Source: Acidobacteriota bacterium (GTDB lineage: Bacteria; Acidobacteriota; Terriglobia; Bryobacterales; UBA6623). Taken from it: DNA of 64,000 nucleotides. The translations under genes were made by a program, and so were the position numbers. The DNA is taken from NCBI GenBank assembly GCA_016125275.1, contig WGMB01000003.1, positions 620,001 through 684,000 of the forward strand, in the 5' to 3' direction. Numbering within the stretch: the first letter of the stretch is position 1; each line of letters opens with the position of its first letter. The notes under the pieces were generated by a model. The model was given only the letters and a program-made list of their open reading frames with translations. It was not told where the DNA came from and did not search any database. Shown piece by piece: positions 44,403-52,237 of this stretch.

Positions 44403-45755
44403 CTACACCATCGGGAACAGAGTGGCCAGAATCAGCGTCGCCGCGCCGCCGCCGAAGGCCAGCACCGCCAGCAGAATCGACCACGTCTGCAGCGTCTCGG
44501 TTTCGGTCAGGCCCGACATCTTGGCGTACACCCAAAACCCCGAATCATTCATCCACGAGCCCAGCTTCGACCCCGACCCGATCATGCACGCCAGGTAGAC
44601 CGGGTGGAACGGCAGCCCCTGCGCGGCCAGCGGGGCCAGGATTGAGCTGGCCGTGATCATCGACACCGTGCCCGACCCCTGCGCCAGCTTCAGCATCCCC
44701 GGCAGCACAAAGGCCAGCAGCAGCGTCGGCAAGCCCATCGCCTGCGACGTCTGCGCCATCGCGTCGCCGATGCCGGACTTCACCAGCATCCCTCCAAAGG
44801 CGCCGCCGCCGGAGGTGATCAGAATGATCAGGCCCGCCGACCCCAGCGCGCGCTCGATCGACGGCGCCAGCTCCACCAGCGTCGCGCCCTTCTGCCGCGC
44901 CAGCGTCCGCACCGCCACCACCATCGCCGCCAGCAAGGCGAAGTTCGGATTGCCCACAAAGCTGGTCAGGTTCTTCAGCGGCCCTTCCACCCCCAGCGAC
45001 GAGACCAGCGTGTTCGAGGTGATCAGCAGCACCGGCAGGATGACCGGCAGAATCGACTCGAAGAAGCCCGGCAGGTTTGTCTCGTCTTGCGCCGCCATCG
45101 CTTCGAGCTGCGCCACCGTCACGCCCGGCGCGTCCCGCAGCGGAATGTTCAGCCGCTTGTCCCAAAAGAACGCGAACGCCAGCCCGGTCAGCGACATCGG
45201 CAAGCTCACCGCCAACCCCATCAGGATCATCACGCCGATGTCCACGTTCAGAAACTCCGCCATCGCCAGCGGACCCGGCGTGGGCGGCACCAGCGCGTGG
45301 GTGGCCGTCGCGCCCGCCGCCACCGCCATCAGATACAAGGCGTAGTTCTTGCCCGAGCGCACCCGGCTGGCCCGAGCCAGCGGCGCCAGCAGATAGAACA
45401 CCGTATCGAAAAAGACCGGAATCGACAGGATGAAGCCGCTCGACACCAGCGAATAGGCCGGGCTGGCGTTCCCCAACGCCCTCTGGAACACCCGCACGAT
45501 CTTGTCCGCGGCGCCGCTCTCCATCAGGCACTGCCCCACCACGGCCGCAAACGCGATCACGATGCCGATGTTGCCGCACACCCGCCCAAACGAGGCCGCG
45601 ACCTCCGGCATCACATCTTTCATGGCGATATTGGGCGACAGAGCGCCCACCGTCGTCGCCGCCACGATCAACGCGCCAAAGGCGTTGACCCGCAGTTTGA
45701 TGATCAGAAAGAGAACGACGCCGATGGCGATGGAGAGGATCAGAAGGGGATGCAT
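44403..45755 (-). CDS. gluconate:H+ symporter family (GntP) permease
   Basis: This 450-aa protein has about twelve membrane segments and GntP-family patterns: GQCLMESGAADKIVRVF, VFFDTVFYLLAPLAR, HALVPPTPGPLAMAEFL and AQGSGTVSMITASSI, GSGSKLGSWMNDSGFWV. It imports gluconate or related sugar acids with protons across the inner membrane. The ORF track begins at 45863. The ATG at 45755 begins the first helix (MHPLLILS). It lies 45 bp upstream of, and codirectional with, the propeller-PHP gene, which however has its own -10 box. Confidence 0.88.
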   Translation of the reverse strand: MHPLLILSIAIGVVLFLIIKLRVNAFGALIVAATTVGALSPNIAMKDVMPEVAASFGRVCGNIGIVIAFAAVVGQCLMESGAADKIVRVFQRALGNASPAYSLVSSGFILSIPVFFDTVFYLLAPLARASRVRSGKNYALYLMAVAAGATATHALVPPTPGPLAMAEFLNVDIGVMILMGLAVSLPMSLTGLAFAFFWDKRLNIPLRDAPGVTVAQLEAMAAQDETNLPGFFESILPVILPVLLITSNTLVSSLGVEGPLKNLTSFVGNPNFALLAAMVVAVRTLARQKGATLVELAPSIERALGSAGLIILITSGGGAFGGMLVKSGIGDAMAQTSQAMGLPTLLLAFVLPGMLKLAQGSGTVSMITASSILAPLAAQGLPFHPVYLACMIGSGSKLGSWMNDSGFWVYAKMSGLTETETLQTWSILLAVLAFGGGAATLILATLFPMV

Positions 45756-45851
45756 GACGAGATCGGAGCGGTTTCGTGACCGGTTGCCAAATCTAGAGCA
45801 TCGGCGATGGTAGCGCAACCGCAACGGCCCCGACGACCCCTCCCCGCGTGG

Positions 45852-45857
45852 TACAAC
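45852..45857 (+). promoter_or_regulatory. -10-like TACAAC of aroB
   Basis: TACAAC ends 11 nt before the ATG at 45869. The match is weaker than the others, and it also lies within an alternative GTG-started extension of the ORF. Confidence 0.35.
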
Positions 45858-45868
45858 GAGCAAAAGCC

Positions 45869-46966
45869 ATGCAGCGAATCCCCGTGCGCGCCGCGTCCGC
45901 CGCCTATGAGGTGATCGTGGAAGCCGACTGCCTCGAGAAGGCCGCCGAGTACCTCGGTCCCGTCGTCAAGAACCGCCGCCTCTTCGTGGTGGCCGACGAA
46001 CGCGTCTGGCATGCGCAGGGCGATCGCCTCCGCAAAGGGCTCGCCGACCTCCCCTTCGAGCTGATCACGGCCGAGCTCGGCGAGCAGCGCAAGCGGCTCT
46101 CCACCGTCGAGGCCATGGCCGAGCGCCTGCACCAAGCCGGCGCCGACCGCAGCGCCGTGCTGGCGGCCTTCGGCGGCGGCGTCGCCGGAGACATGGTGGG
46201 CTTCCTCGGCGCGGCGTACATGCGCGGCGTGGACGTCATCCAGATCCCCACCACCCTGCTCTCGCAGGTCGACTCCGCCGTGGGCGGCAAGACCGGCGTC
46301 AACCTCGCCGGCGGCAAGAACCTCTTCGGAGCCTTCCTGCAGCCGAAGCTGGCGTTGATTGACACCCATGCGCTCGACACCTTGCCCGAGCGCGAGATCC
46401 GCGCCGGCCTCTACGAAGTCATCAAGTACGGCGTCATCTGGAGCCCCGAGCTGTTCGACCTGCTCGAGAACAAGCGCGACGCCGTGCTGGCCCGCGAAGC
46501 CGAGCTGATCGAGCGCATCGTGGCCGAATCGGTGCGCATCAAGGCCGAAGTCGTCGCCGAGGACGAGCGCGAGGGCGGCCTGCGCCGCATCCTCAACTAC
46601 GGCCACACCTTCGGCCACGCCCTCGAGGCCGAGACGCGCTACGAGCTGCTGCTGCACGGCGAGGCCGTCGGCTGGGGCATGATCGCCGCCGGCCGCCTCG
46701 GCGAAGCCCTCGGCACGATCAGCCACGAGGAGCGCTTGCGCATCGAGCGCGTCATCCTGGCCTACGGCCCCATCCCCAGCCTCGAAGGCGTCGACGCCGC
46801 CCGCACCGCCCCGCGGGTGATGGGAGACAAGAAGACCATCGGCGGCAAGACCAACTTCATCCTGCCGGAGCGGATCGGCCAGGTGAAGGTCGTCAGCGAC
46901 GTCGCCATGGACGCCGTGGAAGCAGCCATGCAAGCGGCCCTCGACGCCGTCGCCGCCTCCTCCTAG
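45869..46966 (+). CDS. aroB: 3-dehydroquinate synthase
   Basis: This 365-aa enzyme converts DAHP to 3-dehydroquinate in the shikimate pathway, using NAD+ and a divalent metal. Hallmarks are GGGVAGDMVGFLGAAYMRGVDVIQIPTT, SAVGGKTGVNLAGGKN, and the metal-binding histidines in NYGHTFGHALE and LLLHGEAVGWGM. The ORF track starts at a GTG (45848). The ATG at 45869 gives the normal N-terminus. It is divergent from the gluconate permease and followed by ubiE/menG. Confidence 0.95.
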   Translation: MQRIPVRAASAAYEVIVEADCLEKAAEYLGPVVKNRRLFVVADERVWHAQGDRLRKGLADLPFELITAELGEQRKRLSTVEAMAERLHQAGADRSAVLAAFGGGVAGDMVGFLGAAYMRGVDVIQIPTTLLSQVDSAVGGKTGVNLAGGKNLFGAFLQPKLALIDTHALDTLPEREIRAGLYEVIKYGVIWSPELFDLLENKRDAVLAREAELIERIVAESVRIKAEVVAEDEREGGLRRILNYGHTFGHALEAETRYELLLHGEAVGWGMIAAGRLGEALGTISHEERLRIERVILAYGPIPSLEGVDAARTAPRVMGDKKTIGGKTNFILPERIGQVKVVSDVAMDAVEAAMQAALDAVAASS

Positions 46967-46980
46967 CCCGCGCCGCCTGC

Positions 46981-46986
46981 TAGTGT
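46981..46986 (+). promoter_or_regulatory. -10-like TAGTGT of ubiE/menG
   Basis: TAGTGT, preceded by TGC, ends 9 nt before the GTG at 46996 and has no Shine-Dalgarno sequence behind it. This is a weak but position-consistent -10 candidate. Confidence 0.4.
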
Positions 46987-46995
46987 GAAAGATTC

Positions 46996-47766
46996 GTGCC
47001 TGTCCGCCCCCCCGTTTCAGGAGCAGCCCCGGCCGGGGTCAGCCCCGGCGATGAAGCCGCCGCCTCCCGACACATCCGCGAGATGTTCGGCCGCGTGGCG
47101 CCGCGCTACGACCTGCTCAATCGCCTGCTCTCCGGCCGCGTGGACGTCTACTGGCGCAACCGCCTGACCAAGGCCGTTCGCTCGACCCTCTCCCAGCCCC
47201 AGGCCCGCGTGTTGGACCTGTGCTGCGGCACCGGCGACGTGGCGCTGGCGCTCGAGCGCGAACGCATGCGGCTCTGCGGCCCCGTCGCCCGCCCGGTGAT
47301 CGCCAGCGACTTCTGCCGCCCCATGCTCGACGGAGCCCAGCGCAAGCTGCGCACCGCCACCGGCCTGCTCGAGGCCGACGCCATGCGCTTCCCGCTGCCT
47401 GACGCCTCGGTGGACCTCATCACCGTCGCCTTCGGCTTCCGCAACCTGGCCAACTACTCGGCCGCGCTCGAGGAGTTCGCCCGCCTGCTGGCCCCCAACG
47501 GGCGCGTGGCGATCCTGGAGTTCTCCCAGCCCACCCTGCCGGGCTTCGCGCAGGTCTTCGACCTCTACTTCAAACAGGTCCTGCCGCGCATCGGCAACGC
47601 CGTCTCCGGCGCCGGCGACGCCTACTCCTACCTGCAGCGCTCGGTCGACCGCTTCCTCACCCCGGAAGAGCTCGGCGTCGCCATGCAGCGCGCCGGCCTG
47701 CGTGACGTCTTCTTCGAGCGGTTGACGTTCGGCGTCTCCTGCCTGCACGTCGCCCGCCGCCCCTGA
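46996..47766 (+). CDS. ubiE: demethylmenaquinone/ubiquinone biosynthesis C-methyltransferase
   Basis: This 256-aa SAM-dependent methyltransferase carries the UbiE/MenG signatures: IREMFGRVAPRYDLLNRLLSGRVDVYWR, the SAM-binding LDLCCGTGDVAL, and VAFGFRNLANYSAALEEFARLL. It methylates the quinone ring in the last step of menaquinone synthesis. Menaquinone is the expected quinone in Acidobacteriota, so menG is an equally good symbol. The start GTG carries a 20-residue extension that is not conserved, so a downstream start is possible. Confidence 0.93.
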   Translation: MPVRPPVSGAAPAGVSPGDEAAASRHIREMFGRVAPRYDLLNRLLSGRVDVYWRNRLTKAVRSTLSQPQARVLDLCCGTGDVALALERERMRLCGPVARPVIASDFCRPMLDGAQRKLRTATGLLEADAMRFPLPDASVDLITVAFGFRNLANYSAALEEFARLLAPNGRVAILEFSQPTLPGFAQVFDLYFKQVLPRIGNAVSGAGDAYSYLQRSVDRFLTPEELGVAMQRAGLRDVFFERLTFGVSCLHVARRP

Positions 47767-47797
47767 GGCCGCGCCGCGCCCTGTTAGCCTGAAGGGA

Positions 47798-48478
47798 ATG
47801 GCTTGGCACGAACAGGAATGGGTCGGCTACGTCAGCGTGTCTCTCAAGGTCGCGCTGGTGTTGGCGGTCGGCTACGTGGCGTTCGACTGGTTCACCCGCC
47901 CTTCGGCGGCGCCGGTCGAAACCCAGGTCGAAGAGAAGCCCCTGCAGGAAGACCTCTACGTCGTCCCGCCGAAGACCAACATCGCCAGCTACGCCACGGC
48001 CAAGAAGCTGGTGGGCATGGACCTCTGGGTGCGCGCCGGCTGGGCGCTGACCGCGCAGCCCGGCGACCGCCTGTTGCCGCCCCTCGCCAAGATCACTCCC
48101 AAGAAGGTGTTCCAGCGCGACGGCGCCCTGTGGCTCGGCTTCTTCCTGGACTCCCAGTCCGCCGAGGTGATGGTGGGCAACGGCGGAGTCGTCTACGTGG
48201 ACGACATCTTCTTCAGCAAGGACCCCAAGGAGCTCTACTCGCACTGGTCCGAGCAGGATTGGCAGAAGATCGAAGCCGGCCAGGCCGAGCCGGGAATGAG
48301 TGAAACCCAGGTCAACTTCGCGCTCGGCGCCGGAGCCGCGTCGCGGGTCTCCCCCGGCGGGGCCACCCGGATCGTCGAATACAGAGCGCGCGAAGCCGCC
48401 GGCCTCGAACCGCTGCGCGTGACGTTTCGAGACTGGATCGCCCAGTCCGTCGAGCCGATTCCCGAAGCCGAGCGCTAG
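47798..48478 (+). CDS. membrane-anchored protein of unknown function
   Basis: This 226-aa protein has a single N-terminal membrane helix (about 12-32, VSLKVALVLAVGYVAFDWF) and a soluble C-terminal domain outside the membrane. Two related beta-rich halves may be present: VGMDLWVRAGWAL... and later MSETQVNFALGAGAAS, the latter resembling the SmpA/OmlA-like MxxxxVxxxLG pattern. It follows ubiE by 31 bp and may be co-transcribed, though TAGCCT 7 nt before the ATG could be its own -10. I do not recognise the family. Confidence 0.65.
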   Translation: MAWHEQEWVGYVSVSLKVALVLAVGYVAFDWFTRPSAAPVETQVEEKPLQEDLYVVPPKTNIASYATAKKLVGMDLWVRAGWALTAQPGDRLLPPLAKITPKKVFQRDGALWLGFFLDSQSAEVMVGNGGVVYVDDIFFSKDPKELYSHWSEQDWQKIEAGQAEPGMSETQVNFALGAGAASRVSPGGATRIVEYRAREAAGLEPLRVTFRDWIAQSVEPIPEAER

Positions 48479-48479
48479 C

Positions 48480-49124
48480 TCAGGCCGCCTCTTCTTCGCG
48501 CGTCACCGGCGTCGCCTCGCCCACCGGCTCCACTTCCAGCAGGTAGCGGTCGCCATAGGGCGCCACTTTGCGCAGGGCGCACAGGCAGGCGTAATCCTTG
48601 CCTTCCAGCAGCAACAGCACGTCGGACGGAGGCTTCAGCGCCACATTGACCTCGATCAGCCCTTCGGTGGCGTTGCGGATCGACGACGGACAAGCCATCA
48701 GCGTCTCCTCGGGAGTGAGCCACTTCACCCTCGCCGCGCCCCACCCCTCAACTTCCTGAACCTCGGGATCCAGCCGGCCGCCCACCCGAAAGCCCTCGTC
48801 GCAGGGCTCACAGTGCTTGACCACGCAGGGGTAGGAAGGGCCATCGTCGGACAGCGTCCAGCAATGGGGACCGATCGGAGTCGGCCGCCGGACGATCGCG
48901 CCGAGCCCCAAGGCGTTCTCGGCCTGCTCGGAGCTGTCCACATACTGGGCCCGCTCGCGCTGCAGCTCGCCCGACTCATCCAGCCACAGCAGCCAACCCT
49001 CGCCCGCCAGGACGCGCCGGCCGGCGCGGCGCCGGTCCTTGCGCCCCCAGAACGGGCTGCTGGACTCGGACTCGGGACGGGTTTCCTTGCGTCCGCCCCA
49101 ACGCAGAAAGTTGGAGAGCTTCAC
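48480..49124 (-). CDS. hypothetical protein, possibly PilZ-like
   Basis: This 214-aa cytosolic protein has a basic N-terminus (RKDRRRAGRR) followed by AQYVDSSEQAENALGLGAIV, loosely like the RxxxR and (D/N)xSxxG motifs of PilZ cyclic-di-GMP binding domains. The second half has a CxxC-containing segment (VVKHCEPCDEGF) and a WLTPEETL helix. The ORF track starts at 49145, but GTG 49124 stands 7 nt after a GATACT -10-like box and is preferred. It converges with the preceding gene by 1 bp. The PilZ idea is tentative. Confidence 0.5.
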   Translation of the reverse strand: MKLSNFLRWGGRKETRPESESSSPFWGRKDRRRAGRRVLAGEGWLLWLDESGELQRERAQYVDSSEQAENALGLGAIVRRPTPIGPHCWTLSDDGPSYPCVVKHCEPCDEGFRVGGRLDPEVQEVEGWGAARVKWLTPEETLMACPSSIRNATEGLIEVNVALKPPSDVLLLLEGKDYACLCALRKVAPYGDRYLLEVEPVGEATPVTREEEAA

Positions 49125-49131
49125 GCAGAAC

Positions 49132-49137
49132 AGTATC
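49132..49137 (-). promoter_or_regulatory. -10-like GATACT of the PilZ-like gene
   Basis: GATACT ends 7 nt before the GTG at 49124. Together with the lack of a Shine-Dalgarno sequence it supports that start over the ATG at 49145, which would lie upstream of the box. Confidence 0.4.
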
Positions 49138-49226
49138 GGAAGCAAGCCCCCCCTCGCGCCATAGGGGGAAAACTCGATGCCGCCTCCGGCTTTGCTCTAG
49201 ACAGCAGCCGCCAGTCCCAAGCAACC

Positions 49227-49257
49227 ACTGCTCACTGCTCACTGCTCACTGCTCACT
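49227..49257. repeat. heptamer tandem repeat (ACTGCTC)n
   Basis: Four perfect copies of ACTGCTC plus a partial fifth run from 49227 to 49257, between the hypothetical gene and the 3' end of ispF. The tract ends 4 bp before the ispF stop codon, so it may also shape the 3' untranslated region. Confidence 0.85.
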
Positions 49258-49260
49258 TCC

Positions 49261-49764
49261 TCACATCACCTTCGGCGCCGCGTCCCGCGCAATCAGCGCC
49301 ACCGCGTGCGCCTCGGCGGCTTCGCCGCGCCCGGCCGGCCCGACCTTCTCCGAAGTCTTCGCCTTCAGCCCGATCCGTCCGCGTTCGATCCCCAGGATGC
49401 GAGCCAGATTCGTCCGAATCGCCTCGCGGAACGGCAGCAGCTTCGGCCGCTCCAAAATGATCACCGCGTCCACGTTGACGATCTCGTAGCCGTAGCTGCG
49501 CAGCAGCTCCACCGCGTGCCCCAAGAAGACCTCGCTGGCGACGTCCTTCCACTGCGGGTCGCTCGGCGGAAAGATCTCGCCGATGTCTCCCAGCGCCGCC
49601 GCGCCCAGCAGCGCGTCGGTCAGGGCGTGCATCAGAATGTCCGCGTCCGAGTGCCCCGCTAGGCCCTTCTCGTACGGAACCTCCACGCCGCCCAGGATCA
49701 GCTTGCGGTCCGGTTCCAGCCGGTGCAGGTCATAGCCCACGCCGCAACGATAGTCTCGCGCCAT
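49261..49764 (-). CDS. ispF: 2-C-methyl-D-erythritol 2,4-cyclodiphosphate synthase
   Basis: This 167-aa enzyme forms the cyclodiphosphate in the MEP isoprenoid pathway. It carries GVGYDLHRLEPDRKLILGGVEV (metal ligands Asp and His), GLAGHSDADILMHALTDALLGAAALGDIGE with the third histidine ligand, and FPPSDPQWK. It lies 23 bp after ispD on the same strand, so the two consecutive MEP steps (IspE between them is elsewhere) are co-transcribed. Confidence 0.95.
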   Translation of the reverse strand: MARDYRCGVGYDLHRLEPDRKLILGGVEVPYEKGLAGHSDADILMHALTDALLGAAALGDIGEIFPPSDPQWKDVASEVFLGHAVELLRSYGYEIVNVDAVIILERPKLLPFREAIRTNLARILGIERGRIGLKAKTSEKVGPAGRGEAAEAHAVALIARDAAPKVM

Positions 49765-49786
49765 GTCTCGATGAATCTCCGCCCGC

Positions 49787-50512
49787 TTATTCGGGCGACT
49801 CGGGCGGCGCTTCGCCCTCGGTTTCGAGCAGAAAGCGCGCCAGGGGAATGTCTTCCTGACGGGTGATCTTGATGTTGCGCCAACTGCCGCGCATCACGTG
49901 GACGTCCTCGCCCAAATGCTCCACCAGGCTGGCCTCGTCGGTGCCGGTAAAGCCTTCTCGCTCGGCCACTTCGAACGCCCGCCGCAGCAGCTCGGCACGG
50001 AACACCTGCGGCGTCTGCGCCAGCATGATGCGCTCGCGCGGCAGCGTCGCCTGCACGATCTTCTGCGTCACCTGCTTCACGGTGTCCACCGCCGGCATGC
50101 CCAGAATCACGGCGCCGTCCACGGCCGCCTGCCGCACCGCCGCGTCGATCAGCGCCGGCGTGATGAACGGGCGCACCGCGTCGTGCACAGCCACCAGCTC
50201 CACGTCCGCCGGCGCGGCCGCCAGGGCGTTCTGCACCGACTCCTGCCGGTTCTTGCCGCCCTCGGCCACGTGCACGGGCTTGGAAAACGTCTGCCCGGCC
50301 AGCAGCTCCCGAAACGTCTCCACGTCCTCGGCCCGCACCGCCACCACGATCGAATCGATCGTTTCAGCCTGCACGAACTTGCGCAAAGTGTGCGCCACCA
50401 CGGGCGCATCGCCGATCTGCAGGAACTGTTTGCGGGCGCCGACGCCGGAGTCCGGCGCCGCTCCCATCCTCGTTCCGAGCCCGGCGGCGGGAATAATCGC
50501 TACGGCTTTCAT
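49787..50512 (-). CDS. ispD: 2-C-methyl-D-erythritol 4-phosphate cytidylyltransferase
   Basis: This 241-aa enzyme transfers CMP from CTP to MEP. It shows the nucleotide-binding IIPAAGLGTRMGAA, VAEGGKNRQESVQNAL, and AVHDAVRPFITPALID with the catalytic Asp region, then QTPQVFRAELL and TDEASLVEHLGEDVHVMRGSWRNIKIT. It is slightly longer at the C-terminus than usual (acidic tail GEAPPESPE). Co-transcribed with ispF downstream and the PIN-TRAM gene 27 bp upstream. Confidence 0.95.
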   Translation of the reverse strand: MKAVAIIPAAGLGTRMGAAPDSGVGARKQFLQIGDAPVVAHTLRKFVQAETIDSIVVAVRAEDVETFRELLAGQTFSKPVHVAEGGKNRQESVQNALAAAPADVELVAVHDAVRPFITPALIDAAVRQAAVDGAVILGMPAVDTVKQVTQKIVQATLPRERIMLAQTPQVFRAELLRRAFEVAEREGFTGTDEASLVEHLGEDVHVMRGSWRNIKITRQEDIPLARFLLETEGEAPPESPE

Positions 50513-50539
50513 GTTGTCTGGGAAATGCGGCCGGACAAA

Positions 50540-51607
50540 TTAGGCGTCGCCGGACCGCTGGGCCACGTAAGCGCGAGTCGACCCCGAGCTCTTCCGCGAC
50601 GGACGAGACGGTGCCGGAGCCGGGGCCCCGTCATGCTCGTAACGCCCGAAGATCATCTTGCCCGCCGTCGTCTGCAAAACGCTCGTCACCGATACCTCAA
50701 TTGTCTTCGAAATCTGGTCGCGCGCGTTGTCGACCACCACCATCGTGCCGTCGTCCAGGTACGCCACGCCCTGGTTGTACTCCTTGCCTTCCTTGAGGAT
50801 GAACACCTGCATCAGCTCGCCCGGCAGCACCACCGGCTTGAGGGCGTTGGCCAGCTCGTTGATGTTCACCACCCGCACGCCCTGCAACTGCGCCAGCTTG
50901 TTCAGGTTGAAGTCATTCGTCACGATTTTCGCGTCGATTTCTTTCGCCAGCTCGATTAATTTCTGGTCGACTTCCTTCAAGTGCGGGTAATCGTTTTCGA
51001 CGATCTGGATGTCCAGGCTCTTCATCTTCTGCAGCTTTTGGAGGATGTCCAGACCCCGCCGGCCGCGGTTGCGCTTGAGCGAATCCCCGGAGTCGGCCAC
51101 CAACTGCAGCTCCCACAATACGAACTGCGGGATCACCAGCACGCCGTCCATGAAGCCGGCCTCGGCGATGTCGGCGATGCGTCCGTCAATGATCACGCTG
51201 GTGTCGAGCACCTTGCGCACCTCCGACGGAGCCGTGTCCGGCCGAAAGATGCTCAGGGCGGCCAAATTCAGCATCTCGCCCTTGCTGGCGCCCACGGCCG
51301 CCCCCACGTACACAAAGCCCACCAGGGCCGCCGCCTGCAGCGCGCCCGCCGCGCTCGGCCCCAACGAAGAGCCCAGCACTCCCGAAACCAGGGCGGCGCA
51401 CACCACCCCCAGCACGGCTCCCGCACCGGCGCCGATCAGTCGGCGCAAGCTGGCCCGCCTCAACCGAGATTCCACGGCAATCAGAGCCCCCGCCACACCG
51501 GCCCCCAACGCCGCGCTCGCGGCCGCGGGCAAGCCGAAGGGTTCCAACTGCATAGCCAGCCCCGCCGAGATCGCAACGACGACGACCCGCAGGACCCATA
51601 GATCCAC
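50540..51607 (-). CDS. membrane-anchored PIN-TRAM domain protein (YacL-like)
   Basis: This 355-aa protein has four predicted membrane helices in the first about 110 residues. A PIN-like nuclease domain follows (KVLDTSVIIDGRIADIAEAGF with the first acidic residue, then ELQLVADSGDSLKRNRGRRGLDIL and IVTNDFNLNKLAQLQGV), and a C-terminal TRAM domain (KEYNQGVAYLDDGTMVVVDNAR). It resembles YacL, found next to ispD in many bacteria, and may cleave RNA at the membrane. AGGAGGAG precedes two consecutive GTG codons (51610 and 51607), and spacing favours 51607. Confidence 0.88.
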   Translation of the reverse strand: MDLWVLRVVVVAISAGLAMQLEPFGLPAAASAALGAGVAGALIAVESRLRRASLRRLIGAGAGAVLGVVCAALVSGVLGSSLGPSAAGALQAAALVGFVYVGAAVGASKGEMLNLAALSIFRPDTAPSEVRKVLDTSVIIDGRIADIAEAGFMDGVLVIPQFVLWELQLVADSGDSLKRNRGRRGLDILQKLQKMKSLDIQIVENDYPHLKEVDQKLIELAKEIDAKIVTNDFNLNKLAQLQGVRVVNINELANALKPVVLPGELMQVFILKEGKEYNQGVAYLDDGTMVVVDNARDQISKTIEVSVTSVLQTTAGKMIFGRYEHDGAPAPAPSRPSRKSSGSTRAYVAQRSGDA

Positions 51608-52237
51608 CACAACTCCTCCTTGAGCTCTGGAATATTCCGCCCCCGGCGAGCGCAAACCGGCGGACGACTTGGTTTGAGGAGAACCCGGAATTTGAACCGC
51701 CCTGAGTATATCACCGCTCGATTACGATCTCCAACCTCACCAAACGCCCTGCCGAGCGGCTTTCGCGGGACCCCTCGGCGACTCGAGCCTACTCCCCGCC
51801 ATAGGCATTCTATGAAATCTCACATCCGCGACCGCCGCCCCGCTTCCACTCGGCCCGCCTCCCCCGGCCCGCTCCGTGGCGTCTTCATTGTCTTTTCGGT
51901 TACACCCCTAGAATCAACGTGTTTTCAGGCCTCTCACGCAGAATCCCTAATCCGTCCGGACTTTCGGCTCTACATCGCCAGTTGCATTCCGTGAAATCAC
52001 GTGCTAAGACATACAAGGCTTGTGAGATAGACGATCTACGCTCGGTCACCGGAACAGCCCAAGGAGGCTCCAAGATTCCGGATACCGCGCCTAGACCGCC
52101 TGAGCCGCGATAAGGATTCGGCGACCCAAGTTCAAGGGGTTCCATGCCGGCGCAAGGGGTCGCGCCGGCCGTTCGAGGGAGCCCGTGGTCGCCGGAGTGA
52201 GGACAACGTTTGATCCAGGGAGTTAGGAGATCGCGAT
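51608..52237 (+). other. long intergenic leader of the Oar-like receptor gene
   Basis: About 630 bp separate the divergent PIN-TRAM and receptor genes, with no credible ORF on either strand. The far half is AT-richer than its surroundings (around 51890-52030). A hairpin lies at 52146-52169, and AGTTAGGAGATCG precedes the receptor ATG, so this gene has a conventional Shine-Dalgarno sequence and probably a long 5' leader. No clear promoter could be fixed by eye. Confidence 0.45.
52146..52169 (+). promoter_or_regulatory. hairpin in the receptor 5' leader
   Basis: GCCGGCGC pairs with GCGCCGGC around an 8-nt AAGGGGTC loop, 69 bp before the receptor ATG. It lacks a T tract, so it is not a terminator. 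It may stabilise or regulate the leader. Confidence 0.4.

Noticed and set aside
41974-44598. 874-aa plus-strand ORF opposite the propeller-PHP gene
   Set aside because: The Arg/His/Val-rich composition is typical of a shadow frame, and the minus strand carries the signal peptide and metal motifs.
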